NCBI RefSeq assembly: GCF_900110875.1
Contig: NZ_FOFM01000003.1
Span: 62,001-126,000, forward strand
DNA: 64,000 nucleotides
Source of the DNA: Pseudovibrio axinellae
GTDB lineage: Bacteria > Pseudomonadota > Alphaproteobacteria > Rhizobiales > Stappiaceae
Reading direction: 5' to 3'
The notes under the pieces were generated by a model, which had not been told where the DNA came from, did not search any database, and was given only the letters and a program-made list of their open reading frames with translations. This document shows, piece by piece, positions 1 to 10,358 of this stretch. The position numbers and the translations under genes were made by a program. Every line of letters begins with the position of its first letter. Position 1 is the first letter of the stretch.

Positions 1-606
1 GATCAAGGCGGCCGCGAACGTCTGCCCTACGCTGATCGTCTCGACGGTGAACTTACCCTCGGCAAACTGTGCCTGCTGATAGGCGTTGGACATAACTTCA
101 GACAGGATAATAAGCAGAGTGGACGGCGGAATAATCTGACCAAGTGTACCAGCCGTGCACACAGTTCCAGCAGCAAGCTTTGGATCATATCCGTTGCGCA
201 GCATGGTCGGCAAAGCGATCAGCGCCATGGTGACAACCGTTGCGCCAACAATGCCTGTAGAGGCGGCTAGCAACCCGCCGACCAAGACAACAGAAATACC
301 TAAACCACCGCGCAAAGAGCCAAAGAGCTTTGCCATCTCTTCCAGCAGGTCTTCCGCAATCCGGCTGCGTTCCAGAACAAGTCCCATGAACACAAACAGC
401 GGAATTGCGATCAGCACTGTGTTGGTCATTGTGCCGAAAATGCGTTGTGAAAGAGCGCCCAGCAGACCAGTGTCGAATGCTCCCGTCATCGCTCCGATAA
501 CAGCAAAAATGACTGCAACACCGGCAATCGTAAAAGCAACAGGGTAGCCAAGCAGGATGGCAAGGCACAATCCCGCGAACATGAAAATGTCGAGAAACTC
601 AGTCAC
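1..606 (-). CDS. dctM: TRAP transporter large permease, DctM type (3' end outside window)
   Basis: The visible N-terminal 202 residues are strongly hydrophobic and carry DctM-type features: an opening helix around GLCLAILLGYPVAF, a glycine-rich stretch GGLLAASTGIVGA, and IIPPSTLLII. DctM is the roughly 12-helix membrane subunit that moves the solute together with sodium. The start is a GTG at 604-606 that overlaps the dctQ stop by 4 bases (GTGA), so the two genes are translationally coupled. The gene runs off the window start, so its C-terminal half is not seen. It is the last gene of a dctP-dctQ-dctM set lying downstream of hutU on the same strand. Confidence 0.93.
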   Translation of the reverse strand, partial: MTEFLDIFMFAGLCLAILLGYPVAFTIAGVAVIFAVIGAMTGAFDTGLLGALSQRIFGTMTNTVLIAIPLFVFMGLVLERSRIAEDLLEEMAKLFGSLRGGLGISVVLVGGLLAASTGIVGATVVTMALIALPTMLRNGYDPKLAAGTVCTAGTLGQIIPPSTLLIILSEVMSNAYQQAQFAEGKFTVETISVGQTFAAALI

Positions 607-1172
607 AGCTTAGGCTCCTCAACAGGGACGCCGGTCAAGAACAAGATGTCGCGCAATATTCCAGAAACCCCTTGGGTTATCAGCAAAATACAAAATGCAG
701 GGATTAGGCTTTTAAGCAGGAAGCTTGCAGGGATGCCGCCAACAGAGATCGGTCCCTCCAAAATTTTCCAGCTGTTGGAAACAAAAGGCCAGCTTACCCA
801 TAGCAACAAGCCAACGGTTGGCAGAAGGAAGCAAACTGCTCCGATGATATTGATCACGGCTTTTGTTTTTTGGCTCGCCTGACCATAGAAAATATCAACG
901 CGTACATGTTTATCAGTCAGGAGTGTGTACCCGGCGCCAAGCATAAAAATGGCGGCATGCATATACAACACGCCTTCTCCAAGGAAGATGTAGCTGATGC
1001 CAAATAGGTAGCGCAGCAGCACAATGGCGAACTGCAACAGCAACATGATGAGAGCAAACCAACAGATGGTGTGCCCAACGATGCGGTTGATGGCATCAAG
1101 TTTAGAAATAATAGAAGTCATCGGCATTATCCGATCAGGCAAGAGCGCATTCTTATTGTCCTGCAAAAGCAT
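603..1172 (-). CDS. dctQ: TRAP transporter small permease, DctQ type
   Basis: This 189-residue protein has four hydrophobic segments (about 33-55, 66-86, 103-123 and 150-175), as expected for the DctQ subunit that partners DctM and the periplasmic binding protein. The second and third helices contain the conserved region around LGEGVLYMHAAIFMLGAGY and DKHVRVDIFY. The first ATG at 1172 has no clear ribosome site; internal ATGs at 1127 (MPMTS) and 1121 (MTSII) follow a weak GGAT and may be the true start. It lies about 100 bases after dctP and overlaps dctM by 4 bases. Confidence 0.9.
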   Translation of the reverse strand: MLLQDNKNALLPDRIMPMTSIISKLDAINRIVGHTICWFALIMLLLQFAIVLLRYLFGISYIFLGEGVLYMHAAIFMLGAGYTLLTDKHVRVDIFYGQASQKTKAVINIIGAVCFLLPTVGLLLWVSWPFVSNSWKILEGPISVGGIPASFLLKSLIPAFCILLITQGVSGILRDILFLTGVPVEEPKL

Positions 1173-1272
1173 GGAGGCAAAAGCACGGGGAAGGGACGGC
1201 GCTCACGGGAGTGCCGTCCTTAGGTCAACGAAGGAGATAGCCTTGCACCAAGTACAAAGGCAATCCAGCGCG

Positions 1273-2373
1273 TTAGCCGTAGTTGATGTCCATAAGGCGC
1301 ATGTTCATCTGGCCGTTGTCTGCCAGAGGTTTGTATTCCTTCATGGCTTCACGATAGGTGAGGAAGCTTTCAGTGATGCGCTTTACAAGCTCATCATCGT
1401 TTTGGCGTAACTCGCCAATCACTTCACCAGCAGCATTGCCCATTGCCAGAATAACGTCCTCTGGCATATTGCGCACGACAACGCCTTTTTCGGCAACCAT
1501 CTTCTTCAGAGCTTTTGCATGATTGGTCGTGTACTCAGTCCAAACATCATTGTAGAGCGAGGAACAGGCAAACGCGACAACCTGCTTCAAGTCATCAGGA
1601 AGCGCGGCGTAAGCCTCGGAGTTCATTGCGCACTCTTCAGCCGAAGAAGGCTCACCAACACCCGGGAAGTAGTAGTTTTTGGCAACCTGATAGAAGCCCA
1701 GAGCTGAATCAGTCCATGGGCCGATAAACTCGCCTGCATCCAGCGTTCCTGTCTGCAGCGCCTGGAACATGTCGCGGCCACCCATTGCCTGAACAGCCAT
1801 GCCCATCTTGGTGCACATTTCAGATGCAAGACCAGTGGTACGGAAACGCAGACCTTTCAGGTCTTCAGCAGAGTTGATCTCGGTGCGGAACCAACCAGCT
1901 GCCTGTGGGCCTGAGTTGCCACACAGGAACGGCTTCAGGTTAAAGCGCGCATACATCTCATCATAGAGCGCCTGACCACCGCCATGCGCCATCCAGCCGT
2001 ATTGTTCGTCCGCAGTCAAACCAAATGGCTGAGAACCGAACAACAGGAAGCCTTTGGACTTGGAGCCCCAATAAGCAGGAACGGAGTGGTAAAGTTCTGC
2101 AGTCCCCTCCGATACTGCATCAAACACACCACGACCAGGAACCAGCTCACCTGCTGCATAAAGCTTTACTTCAATGCGGCCACCAGAGAGCATGGTAATA
2201 CGGTCTGCCAGCATCTGCGCTGCAACACCAGGACCTGGAAGGTTCTTCGGCCAAGAAGTGACCATCTTCCATTTAATTTTGTCAGAAGCCATTGCAGGAG
2301 CAGCCAGAGCTGAAGCAGCAACAGCGCCAGTTGCGGCAACACCTGCGCCTTTTAAAAAGTCACGTCTCTTCAT
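1273..2373 (-). CDS. dctP: TRAP transporter periplasmic binding protein, DctP/TakP-like, Tat signal
   Basis: The ATG at 2373 gives a 366-residue protein that begins with a twin-arginine signal (MKRRDFLKGAG, cleavage near APAMA). It is preceded by GAGGGG, which is better than the upstream in-frame start. The mature part begins WKMVTSWPKNLPGPG and continues with RITMLSGGRIEVKLYAAGE, a pattern typical of the TakP-like branch of DctP proteins, some of which bind 2-oxo acids. The conserved arginine region FRTTGLASEM, expected to hold the ligand carboxylate, is present. The gene follows hutU after 115 bases on the same strand, so the ligand may be a histidine-derived or other carboxylate; the ligand is not deducible from sequence. 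Confidence 0.93.
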   Translation of the reverse strand: MKRRDFLKGAGVAATGAVAASALAAPAMASDKIKWKMVTSWPKNLPGPGVAAQMLADRITMLSGGRIEVKLYAAGELVPGRGVFDAVSEGTAELYHSVPAYWGSKSKGFLLFGSQPFGLTADEQYGWMAHGGGQALYDEMYARFNLKPFLCGNSGPQAAGWFRTEINSAEDLKGLRFRTTGLASEMCTKMGMAVQAMGGRDMFQALQTGTLDAGEFIGPWTDSALGFYQVAKNYYFPGVGEPSSAEECAMNSEAYAALPDDLKQVVAFACSSLYNDVWTEYTTNHAKALKKMVAEKGVVVRNMPEDVILAMGNAAGEVIGELRQNDDELVKRITESFLTYREAMKEYKPLADNGQMNMRLMDINYG

Positions 2374-2449
2374 AATTTTTCCCCTCAAAAAAATTAGATG
2401 AAAAAGGGCCAACCAGGTGGTCCCTTATCGGTTTCACCAAAACCTTGAA

Positions 2450-2486
2450 GTTTCAGAACGGTACTCTCCATTTACCGCTCTGAAAC
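2450..2486 (-). other. Intercistronic hairpin between hutU and dctP
   Basis: Two 14-base arms (2450-2463 and 2473-2486) pair completely, counting one G-U, around a 9-base loop. The hairpin lies two bases past the hutU stop. No clear T-run follows, so it looks more like an mRNA stabiliser or processing site between the hut genes and the TRAP genes than a classical terminator. Confidence 0.6.
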
Positions 2487-2488
2487 TG

Positions 2489-4174
2489 TTACTTGCCTAA
2501 CGAAGGTAAGTTCAAACCATTCTCCTTGGCGCAATCAATTGCCAATTGGTAGCCTGCGTCCGCATGGCGCATGACACCTGTCGCGGGGTCATTCCACAGC
2601 ACTCGGCCAACACGCTCATCAGCTTCTTTCGTTCCGTCACAACAAATCACCATGCCGGAATGCTGGGAAAAGCCCATGCCAACACCACCGCCATGATGCA
2701 GCGATACCCATGTTGCACCAGAAGCAGTGTTCAGCAGCGCATTAAGCAGCGGCCAATCAGAAACAGCATCAGAGCCATCCATCATGGACTCAGTTTCGCG
2801 GTTTGGAGAAGCAACAGAGCCTGAATCCAGATGATCTCGTCCAATGACGACGGGAGCCTTTAGTTCACCGTTGCGAACCATTTCGTTAAACGCAAGACCG
2901 AGGCGGTGACGCTGTCCAAGGCCAACCCAGCAGATACGAGCCGGCAGTCCCTGAAACGAGATACGCTCCCGCGCCATCTCCAGCCAGTTATGAAGGTGCG
3001 GATCATCCGGGATGAGCTCCTTCACCTTCTGATCTGTCTTGTAGATGTCCTCTGGATCGCCAGAAAGCGCAGCCCAACGAAATGGGCCAACCCCTTTACA
3101 GAACAACGGGCGGATATAGGCAGGAACAAACCCCGGGAAGTCAAAGGCGTTCTCTAAGCCTTCTTCAAATGCCATCTGGCGGATATTATTGCCATAATCA
3201 ACAGTCGGAATACCGCGTTCATGGAAGTCCAGCATCGCCTTCACATGCACTTTCATGGATGCGCGGGCCGCTTTCTCAACCGCCTTTGGATCGCTCTCGC
3301 GCTTTTCCTTCCACTCAGCCATGGTCCAGCCCTGCGGCAGATAGCCGTTAATCGGGTCATGAGCAGACGTCTGATCAGTCACAATGTCAGGGCGTACGCC
3401 GCGCTCAACCAATTCAGCGAAGATGTCAGCCGCATTGCCGAGCAAGCCAACAGACTTGGCTTCACCAGCCGCAGTCCAGCGCTCAATCATCTCCAGCGCT
3501 TCATCAAGCGTCTTGGCTTTCTCATCGACGTATTTGGTGCGCAGGCGGAAATCGATGCTGTCTTCGTTACACTCAACGGCCAGACAAGACGCTCCGGCCA
3601 TGACCGCAGCAAGCGGCTGAGCGCCACCCATACCGCCAAGGCCACCAGTCAGGATCCACTTGCCTTTCAGATCTCCACCATAGTGCTGACGACCAGCCTC
3701 AACGAAGGTCTCGTATGTGCCCTGAACAATGCCCTGAGAGCCAATGTAAATCCATGAACCAGCGGTCATCTGGCCGTACATCGCCAAACCTTTTTTATCC
3801 AGCTCGTTGAAGTGGTCCCAGTTCGCCCAATGAGGTACAAGGTTGGAATTGGCGATCAGAACGCGAGGGGCATTTTCGTGTGTGCGGAACACGCCAACCG
3901 GCTTGCCGGATTGAACCAGCAAGGTTTCATCAGCTTCCAGTTTTTTAAGGCTATCGACAATGGTGTCGAAGTCTTTCCAAGTTCGTGCAGCGCGACCAAT
4001 GCCGCCATATACGACTAATTCATGCGGGTTCTCAGCAACATCCGGGTGCAGGTTATTCATGAGCATGCGAAGCGGCGCCTCGGTCAGCCAGCTTTTCGTG
4101 TTCAGTTCGGTCCCGGTTGGCGGGAAAATATCGCGGGAATTTTTACGTGGATCGGATGTGAGCGTGTCAGTCAT
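2489..4174 (-). CDS. hutU: Urocanate hydratase
   Basis: This 561-residue protein matches the full length of urocanase, the second enzyme of histidine degradation, which converts urocanate to imidazolonepropionate with a tightly bound NAD. The NAD-binding glycine-rich stretch [18 protein letters not shown], the segment [12 protein letters not shown] near residue 55, and the C-terminal half with [14 protein letters not shown] and [19 protein letters not shown] are all present, including the cysteine in ICWVG. It sits between hutG (11 bases away) and the TRAP genes. No truncation or frameshift is visible. Confidence 0.98.
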   Translation of the reverse strand: MTDTLTSDPRKNSRDIFPPTGTELNTKSWLTEAPLRMLMNNLHPDVAENPHELVVYGGIGRAARTWKDFDTIVDSLKKLEADETLLVQSGKPVGVFRTHENAPRVLIANSNLVPHWANWDHFNELDKKGLAMYGQMTAGSWIYIGSQGIVQGTYETFVEAGRQHYGGDLKGKWILTGGLGGMGGAQPLAAVMAGASCLAVECNEDSIDFRLRTKYVDEKAKTLDEALEMIERWTAAGEAKSVGLLGNAADIFAELVERGVRPDIVTDQTSAHDPINGYLPQGWTMAEWKEKRESDPKAVEKAARASMKVHVKAMLDFHERGIPTVDYGNNIRQMAFEEGLENAFDFPGFVPAYIRPLFCKGVGPFRWAALSGDPEDIYKTDQKVKELIPDDPHLHNWLEMARERISFQGLPARICWVGLGQRHRLGLAFNEMVRNGELKAPVVIGRDHLDSGSVASPNRETESMMDGSDAVSDWPLLNALLNTASGATWVSLHHGGGVGMGFSQHSGMVICCDGTKEADERVGRVLWNDPATGVMRHADAGYQLAIDCAKENGLNLPSLGK

Positions 4175-4185
4175 GGTCTGCTCCG

Positions 4186-5013
4186 TTAACGGCTTGTTCT
4201 AGCGCTTGCAAACACCCCGGAAAGGGCCTGCGCTTCTAACTTTGTAAGAATGGTTTTGAGAGTGGCGCGGGTCGTGAGGGCGCGTTCTGGAGCATAGGCC
4301 CAGGGGCTCTGCTCAAACATATAGGCCCGTTGTGCTGTTTCCATCTGAATGGCGTGGACACCGGTCTCTGGTTGACCGTAGTGACGCGTTGTCCATCCGC
4401 CTTTAAAGCGTGCATTAACAACAGTCTCCACACTCTCGTTCTGACGGCAACTGTCTACTGTGATGGCTTCAATCAGCGGTGCGCAGGTCTGGCCCACATT
4501 GGTGCCAATGTTGAAGACAGGAAGCTCACCTTCAAACAAAAATGGAACGTTGGAACGGATCGAATGACAGTCATAAAGGATCGCCACACCAAATTTTTGA
4601 CGAACCCGTTCCAGTTCCTCTGCAATGGCGTCATGATAGGGGGCATGAAACTCAGCACGGCGAGCGTCCACCTCATCCTCGGAAGGCTCCTGACCATCGC
4701 GATAAATTGGACGGCCATCAAAGTCTGTCAGCGGGCAAAGCGTGGTTGTGTTCTGCCCTGGATAGAGGGAAGCGCCAGCAGGATCGCGATTTGCATCAAT
4801 CACATAGCGATGCATCGGCGTTTGGATCACGCTAGCGCTTTCCAGCAACCCGTCATAAAGGCGGTTGATGTGCCAGTCCGTGTCAGCAAGCGCTTGGCCA
4901 ACTTTATTGAAGCGGTCCCAGATCGATAAGGGAACATCAGTCCCCCCATGTGGCTGTGCAAGCACGATGGGGCTGTCGCCACGTTTGATGAGTGGAGAGA
5001 AAGAATAGGCCAT
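4186..5013 (-). CDS. hutG: N-formylglutamate deformylase (amidohydrolase)
   Basis: This 275-residue protein belongs to the zinc-dependent N-formylglutamate amidohydrolase family, which releases glutamate and formate as the last step of the five-enzyme histidine route. Family features are [11 protein letters not shown] near the N-terminus, [26 protein letters not shown] and [10 protein letters not shown]. Its ATG at 5011-5013 directly abuts the hutH stop at 5014-5016, indicating coupled translation. The presence of HutF nearby fits: HutF makes the formylglutamate that this enzyme cleaves. Confidence 0.96.
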   Translation of the reverse strand: MAYSFSPLIKRGDSPIVLAQPHGGTDVPLSIWDRFNKVGQALADTDWHINRLYDGLLESASVIQTPMHRYVIDANRDPAGASLYPGQNTTTLCPLTDFDGRPIYRDGQEPSEDEVDARRAEFHAPYHDAIAEELERVRQKFGVAILYDCHSIRSNVPFLFEGELPVFNIGTNVGQTCAPLIEAITVDSCRQNESVETVVNARFKGGWTTRHYGQPETGVHAIQMETAQRAYMFEQSPWAYAPERALTTRATLKTILTKLEAQALSGVFASARTSR

Positions 5014-6582
5014 TCAAACCTCTTCAAGTTCAAAGAAATCAGCAGAATGCGCTGCGTCAAATATTTGGCCTGAAGCCACCAGATCCGCAGCCTTTTCCAA
5101 GTCTGGAGCCATGTATCGGTCATCTTCCAGTCTTGCCACTTTCCCACGCACGGCAGCCAGAACATCTTGCAAAAGAGGGCTTGTTTGCACTGGAGCTCTA
5201 AATTCAATCCCTTGGGATGCCATCAACAATTCGATCCCGATGATTTGGGAAAGGTTGGCGTTCATATCGATCAGACGCCGTGCTGCATGAGTCGCCATTG
5301 AAACATGGTCCTCCTGATTTGCGCTGGTCGGGGTGGAATCAACAGAACAGGGTGCCGCCCGCTGCTTGTTCTCGCTGTAAAGCGCCGCAGAGGTCACATC
5401 CGCGATCATAAAGCCAGAGTTGACGCCCGGCTTAGGTGTTAGGAATGGTGGCAAGCCGTAGTTCAGGGCAGGGTCAACCAGTGTTGCAATGCGCCGCTGT
5501 GTAATGGCTCCAATTTCAGAAATGGCAAGCGCCGTTTGGTCTGCTGCAAAGGCAACCGGTTCTGCATGGAAATTACCACCAGAAACAATGGAGCCATCTG
5601 CAAATACCAACGGGTTGTCAGTTACCGCATTGGCTTCAATCTCCAGCGTGCGCCCAATATTTGCCAGCATATCAAGACACGCGCCCATCACCTGCGGTTG
5701 GCACCGCATACAATAGGGGTCCTGCACCCGCTCATCATCATCGCGGTGGCTTTCTCGAATGGCAGAACCACTCATCAACTCGCGGATTGTAGCCGCAGCT
5801 GAAATCTGCCCCTTGTGGCCACGAAGCTCATGAATTTCCGGACGGAACGGAGCGCCAGAGCCCATAAGCGCGTCAACTGACATAGCTCCGGTAATAAGCG
5901 CGGTCTGTGCAAGGCGGTGTGCTTGGAAGAGCCCTGCCAGAGCAAGTGCAGTTGAAACCTGCGTACCGTTGATGAGCGCTAACCCTTCTTTGGCTTGCAA
6001 CTGAATAGTCTGGATACCAGCACGCTGCATCGCCTCATTGCCTGAGACTCGCTGACCACCAAAGAAGGCTTCCCCTTCACCAATCATCACCGCAGCAATA
6101 TGGGAAAGTGGGGCAAGGTCACCAGAAGCCCCAACACTGCCTTGGCCCGGAACAACAGGTACAACGTTGTGAGCCAACATTTGCTCAAGGCATTCAATCA
6201 GGTCCCAGCGAACACCAGAAGCGCCACGTCCAAGGGATGCCAGTTTAAGCACGATCACAAGGCGTACAATATTTTCGGGCAGCACATCACCAACACCGCA
6301 ACAGTGAGAGAGAATAAGGTTTCGCTGCAATGTGGCAGTGTCATGCGCCGGAATTTTAACGGACGCCAGCTTCCCAAAGCCAGTGTTTACGCCATAAACA
6401 GGACTATCACCTTGTGCCGCAGCCTGCACAATCGCGGCGGCGCGTTTCACTCCGGATTTAAAAGACCGGTCCAACTCAACATTGGCCTCGCAGCGGAAGA
6501 TTTGTTTGAGCTGAAGCAAGGTGATTTCACCTGGCTTTAGAACCAGCGTTTCTTTTGGTGTTGCGTGTGGGGGAGTGCTCAT
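5014..6582 (-). CDS. hutH: Histidine ammonia-lyase
   Basis: This 522-residue enzyme removes ammonia from L-histidine to give urocanate, the first step of the pathway. The Ala-Ser-Gly triad that cyclises to the MIO cofactor is at residues 152-154 in [24 protein letters not shown] (about 62-72) and [14 protein letters not shown] near the C-terminus are also family hallmarks. It is followed without a gap by hutG and preceded by hutI 15 bases upstream, so hutIHGU forms one operon. Confidence 0.98.
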   Translation of the reverse strand: MSTPPHATPKETLVLKPGEITLLQLKQIFRCEANVELDRSFKSGVKRAAAIVQAAAQGDSPVYGVNTGFGKLASVKIPAHDTATLQRNLILSHCCGVGDVLPENIVRLVIVLKLASLGRGASGVRWDLIECLEQMLAHNVVPVVPGQGSVGASGDLAPLSHIAAVMIGEGEAFFGGQRVSGNEAMQRAGIQTIQLQAKEGLALINGTQVSTALALAGLFQAHRLAQTALITGAMSVDALMGSGAPFRPEIHELRGHKGQISAAATIRELMSGSAIRESHRDDDERVQDPYCMRCQPQVMGACLDMLANIGRTLEIEANAVTDNPLVFADGSIVSGGNFHAEPVAFAADQTALAISEIGAITQRRIATLVDPALNYGLPPFLTPKPGVNSGFMIADVTSAALYSENKQRAAPCSVDSTPTSANQEDHVSMATHAARRLIDMNANLSQIIGIELLMASQGIEFRAPVQTSPLLQDVLAAVRGKVARLEDDRYMAPDLEKAADLVASGQIFDAAHSADFFELEEV

Positions 6583-6597
6583 AGGGTGCCTCAGTGC

Positions 6598-7833
6598 TTA
6601 AGCTACGTGTGTTTTTGTGATGTTTTTGCCGAGGAAATACAGGCGATTGAGAGGGTTGAACCCGATGCGGTAGGCCAGTTCAGCTGGCTCGGTCACATCC
6701 CAAATAGCAATATTTGCGTTTTTACCTGCTTCCAGCGTACCGCAATTGTCCTGCTGCCCAAGTGCAAGTGCCGCGTTGCGCGTAATCCCAGCCAGTGCTT
6801 CCTGCGGCGTCATGCAAAACAGCGTGCAAGCCATGTTCATGCAAAGCAGAAGCGAGGTGAGCGGGGAGGATCCTGGATTGGCGTCCGTTGCCAAAGCGAC
6901 CGGAACCCCCGCATCTCGCAGCAACTGGAGAGGGGGATGCTGTGTTTCACGAAGGTAGTAGAAAGCACCGGGCAGAAGAACAGCGACGGTGCCTGCATCC
7001 TTCATGGCCTGAACGCCAGCCTCATCCAAGTACTCCAGATGGTCGGCAGACAATGCCTTATGGTGCGCGGCCATGGTTGTGCCGCCGAGATTAGAGAGTT
7101 GTTCGGAGTGAATTTTAACAGGCAAGCCCAGCTCTTGGGCACGATCAAATACGCGAGAAACTTGCGCCGGTGAGAAAGCTATGCCCTCACAAAATGCATC
7201 AACGGCATCGGCCAGACCTTCAGATTGAACCGCTGGGAGAACCTGATCACAAACAAAGTCGATATACTCATCGCTTCGCCCTTCATATTCAGGCGGCAAA
7301 GCATGAGCTCCAAGGAAGGTTGTGAGAACCTGAACAGGGCGCAGCGTGCCTATCTTGCGCGCAACACGCAACATCTTCAGTTCGCTATCTAAATCAAGTC
7401 CGTAGCCGGATTTGATTTCTAACAGCGTAACCCCTTCACGCAGCAATGCATCCACACGAGGCAGCGCATATGCCAGCAGCTCATCTTCACTTGCAGCGCG
7501 GGTTGCTGCCACAGTCGAGCGGATGCCGCCACCAGCCCGGGCGATCTCCTCATAAGTTGCGCCGTTAAGGCGCATTTCAAACTCACGAGCCCGCGAACCG
7601 CCGTAAACAATATGCGTGTGGCAATCGATGAGAGAAGGTGTTGCAAGGCGTCCACCTAGATCTACTTGCGGGAGCGCTCGCCACTTTGTGGGCAAGTCGT
7701 CTTTAGGCCCAACCCAGCAGATTTTGTCACCTTCCAATGCAATAGCTGCATCACAGATTAGGCCATAGCCTGGTGTGTCTGACTGCAAAGTTGCAGCATT
7801 GACATTGGTGAGTACGGTTCGCCCGCGTGTCAT
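6598..7833 (-). CDS. hutI: Imidazolonepropionase
   Basis: The protein (411 residues from the ATG at 7833) is a metal-dependent amidohydrolase that opens the imidazolone ring to give N-formimino-L-glutamate. The first metal ligands are HTH at 72-74. The substrate-specific region [21 protein letters not shown] and [11 protein letters not shown] follow. The ATG at 7833 is chosen because GGGAGGG precedes it by four bases; an upstream in-frame ATG at 7863 lacks such a site. It is the first gene of the minus-strand hut operon and is divergent from hutF. Confidence 0.97.
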   Translation of the reverse strand: MTRGRTVLTNVNAATLQSDTPGYGLICDAAIALEGDKICWVGPKDDLPTKWRALPQVDLGGRLATPSLIDCHTHIVYGGSRAREFEMRLNGATYEEIARAGGGIRSTVAATRAASEDELLAYALPRVDALLREGVTLLEIKSGYGLDLDSELKMLRVARKIGTLRPVQVLTTFLGAHALPPEYEGRSDEYIDFVCDQVLPAVQSEGLADAVDAFCEGIAFSPAQVSRVFDRAQELGLPVKIHSEQLSNLGGTTMAAHHKALSADHLEYLDEAGVQAMKDAGTVAVLLPGAFYYLRETQHPPLQLLRDAGVPVALATDANPGSSPLTSLLLCMNMACTLFCMTPQEALAGITRNAALALGQQDNCGTLEAGKNANIAIWDVTEPAELAYRIGFNPLNRLYFLGKNITKTHVA

Positions 7834-7893
7834 GGACCCTCCCAAAATTCCACGTGAATTCACTTCATTAAAAACCTACATGGAAATCATATA

Positions 7894-7905
7894 ATGTCTA
7901 TACAT
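7894..7905. promoter_or_regulatory. HutC-type operator candidate, hutI side
   Basis: The 12-base dyad ATGTCTATACAT has ATGT/ACAT arms like GntR/HutC-family sites. It lies 61 bases before the hutI start in the hutI-hutF divergent region, where a repressor should act. Confidence 0.5.
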
Positions 7906-8030
7906 AAAAAATGTGCAATGTGAGTATTTGACAAGCATACACACCTTTGAGGTCTCATTATATCGCTAAATTCTGCGGTGAAATGAACTTTTTGGTGATA
8001 TCCAATCACTGTAAGGTGGTTGTGTGATGT

Positions 8031-8046
8031 GCATTTATGTATATGC
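8031..8046. promoter_or_regulatory. HutC-type operator candidate, hutF side
   Basis: GCATTTATGTATATGC is an imperfect 16-base palindrome (6 of 8 positions match between arms). It lies 63 bases upstream of hutF, which mirrors the distance of the other dyad from hutI. The core resembles the hutI-side site. Confidence 0.45.
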
Positions 8047-8108
8047 TTAATGTAGGTTCGGTTGATCAAAATTGATTTTACTTTCACGGCAAACCCATTG
8101 AGTGAGCA

Positions 8109-9485
8109 ATGAAATCTATCTTTGCAGGGCAGGCATTACTTCCAACAGGCCTTACTAAAAACGTTCGGCTGCATGTGGATGAAACGGGCAAAATCACCTC
8201 AATAGAAACAGGGGTTGAGCCTGCCGGAGATGAGGTTGGCAGTTTGGGCAAACTTATTTGCCCAGCTCCCGCAAACCTGCACTCTCATGCCTTCCAACGG
8301 GCGATGGCAGGCATGACTGAGGTGCGCCAAAAGGGAAAAGATAGCTTCTGGACCTGGCGTGAGCTGATGTATCGCTTCCTCGGTAAATTAGGCCCGGAAC
8401 AGGTCGAGGCCATTGCTGCGCTGGTCTATATGGAGATGCTGGAAGCAGGTTACGCAAGTGTTGGGGAGTTCCATTACCTCCACCATCAACCAGATGGTAC
8501 AGCATATGCAAACCTTGCTGAAATGAGCAACCGTGTCTTTGCAGCAGCCAGCCAAACTGGCATTGGGCTCACGCATTTGCCAGTGCTGTATTCTTATGGT
8601 GGAGCAAGAGAACAAGCACTCAGCGGTGGGCAGCTGCGGTTTGGAAATGATTTGGACCGTCACCTTCAACTTATTGAACAAGCTGAGAAAACGCTCGCCA
8701 GCGCGCTCCCCTCTGATTGCCGGGTTGGCATAGCTCCCCATTCGCTCAGAGCCACCAATCCCGAGCAACTACGAGCAATAGCAAAAGTGTTCGCGGGTAA
8801 GCCGGTTCACATCCATATCTCAGAGCAAATGAAGGAAGTGGAGGCCGTTCAGGAATGGCTCGGTGCACGGCCTATTGAATGGTTGCTAGAGAATGTGGAC
8901 GTACGCGACAACTGGTGCTTTGTACATGCAACGCATATGAGCGAAGCTGAAACGGTTGCCATGGCGAAGGCAGGTGCGGTTGCTGGCCTTTGCCCTATTA
9001 CCGAAGCAAACCTTGGCGATGGCATCTTCAACGGCCCAACCTTCATTGAAGCCGGTGGTGTTTATGGCATCGGGTCGGATAGCAACCTGCGTATATCGCT
9101 CTCCGAAGAACTGAGAATTCTTGAATACAGCCAACGTCTTAGAGATCAGTCACGCAATGTTATGCTGTGCGGTGAAGGCTCCGTTGGTACAGCAATGTTT
9201 TATGCAGCCGCAAAGGGAGGCGCGCAGGCTCTGGGGCGTCATACCGGAACGCTCGCTAAGGGATACCTGGCGGACGTTGTCGCCATCGATACGGCACGTG
9301 TTGAGTTTTCTGGGCTAAAGCCAGAGCAGTATCTGGACTATTGGATCTTCGCAGGCGATGACCGTGTTGTGAGCGATGTGTGGTCTGCAGGGCGGCATAT
9401 GGTTGAGCATGGCGAGCACATTCACAGGCAGGCAATCGCGGCAAAGTACCGGGAGCAGATTGCAGTGTTACTGGATGAGGCTTAA
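8109..9485 (+). CDS. hutF: Formimidoylglutamate deiminase
   Basis: This 458-residue amidohydrolase deiminates N-formimino-L-glutamate to N-formylglutamate plus ammonia, feeding HutG. Metal-binding motifs include HSH at 58-60 (NLHSHAFQRAMAGM), HIHISEQ near 238, and GIGSDSNLRIS around 320. HutF and not a one-step formiminoglutamase is used here, so the pathway is the five-step version. It is transcribed divergently from hutI, and hutC follows after 137 bases. Confidence 0.96.
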   Translation: MKSIFAGQALLPTGLTKNVRLHVDETGKITSIETGVEPAGDEVGSLGKLICPAPANLHSHAFQRAMAGMTEVRQKGKDSFWTWRELMYRFLGKLGPEQVEAIAALVYMEMLEAGYASVGEFHYLHHQPDGTAYANLAEMSNRVFAAASQTGIGLTHLPVLYSYGGAREQALSGGQLRFGNDLDRHLQLIEQAEKTLASALPSDCRVGIAPHSLRATNPEQLRAIAKVFAGKPVHIHISEQMKEVEAVQEWLGARPIEWLLENVDVRDNWCFVHATHMSEAETVAMAKAGAVAGLCPITEANLGDGIFNGPTFIEAGGVYGIGSDSNLRISLSEELRILEYSQRLRDQSRNVMLCGEGSVGTAMFYAAAKGGAQALGRHTGTLAKGYLADVVAIDTARVEFSGLKPEQYLDYWIFAGDDRVVSDVWSAGRHMVEHGEHIHRQAIAAKYREQIAVLLDEA

Positions 9486-9622
9486 ACGTATCAACGAAAA
9501 TCGCAGACAGGTTTTGCGAATGATAAACGATATATAACAGATAGTTAGGGCGCGTATCTGGACACTAGTAGGGCGCTTTAATACCGCAAAATTTATGTGA
9601 TGAACAAAGACAGGACAGGCGC

Positions 9623-10333
9623 TTGAGATCCTATAAGGAAATCCGAGGCATTTTGCAGGGACGTATCACCAGCCATCAATGGCAACCAGGTGATCTGCTT
9701 CCAAGTGAGCAAGCGCTTTCTGAGGAGTTTGGCTGTACACGCGCAACCGTAAACCGCGCCATGCGTGAACTGGCAGATGCTGGTTTGGTTGAACGTCGCC
9801 GTAAAGCTGGAACGCGTGTGATTCAACCCAATTCTCACCCTGCCACCATCACAATTCCAGTCATCAGGCAGGAGATTGAGGACAAGGGCCAGAGCTATCG
9901 ATACCTTCTGTTAGAGCGCCTGGAAGCTTTGCCACCGGAAGATGTTCGAACTCAACTCGGCTTGTCTGATAACGAAAAATCGTTGTTTCTTAAGAGTTTG
10001 CATTATGGAGACGGCATTCCGCAGCAGCTTGATATACGCTGGATCAACCTTTGTGCAATTCCAGAAGCAGCCGAGGAGAGCTTTGCAGATATCGGCCCCA
10101 ATGAATGGCTGCTTCAACGGGTTCCGCACCCCAATATCGAGCATGTTTTTCGCGCAGATCAGGCGACAGCCGAAGAACAGAGGCTGCTTCAACTGGACGA
10201 AGGGGAGCCAGTCTTTACTATAGAACGCCGCACATGGATTGTTGGGGAAGGCATCACCTATGTGCGCCTTGTTCATCCAGGTAGCCGCTACCGCATGGCA
10301 ACGCGCAGTTCAACAGAGCCGACTTTCAGCTAA
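9623..10333 (+). CDS. hutC: Histidine utilisation repressor, GntR/UTRA family
   Basis: The 236-residue protein has an N-terminal winged helix of GntR type (about 1-70, with LLPSEQALSEEFGCTRATVN) and a C-terminal UTRA ligand domain (about 90-230, with ERRTWIVGEGITYVRLVHPG). HutC repressors release DNA when urocanate binds. No in-frame ATG exists upstream, so the start is probably the TTG at 9623, which is preceded by AGGACAGG. The gene follows hutF and probably controls the hutI/hutF promoter region, where two dyads are visible. Confidence 0.93.
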   Translation: MRSYKEIRGILQGRITSHQWQPGDLLPSEQALSEEFGCTRATVNRAMRELADAGLVERRRKAGTRVIQPNSHPATITIPVIRQEIEDKGQSYRYLLLERLEALPPEDVRTQLGLSDNEKSLFLKSLHYGDGIPQQLDIRWINLCAIPEAAEESFADIGPNEWLLQRVPHPNIEHVFRADQATAEEQRLLQLDEGEPVFTIERRTWIVGEGITYVRLVHPGSRYRMATRSSTEPTFS

Positions 10334-10358
10334 CATAGCAACGCGTTGATTTGCGTTT

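Noticed and set aside
155-547. Plus-strand frame opposite dctM
   Set aside because: It is the antisense of a clear membrane gene and has no ribosome site.
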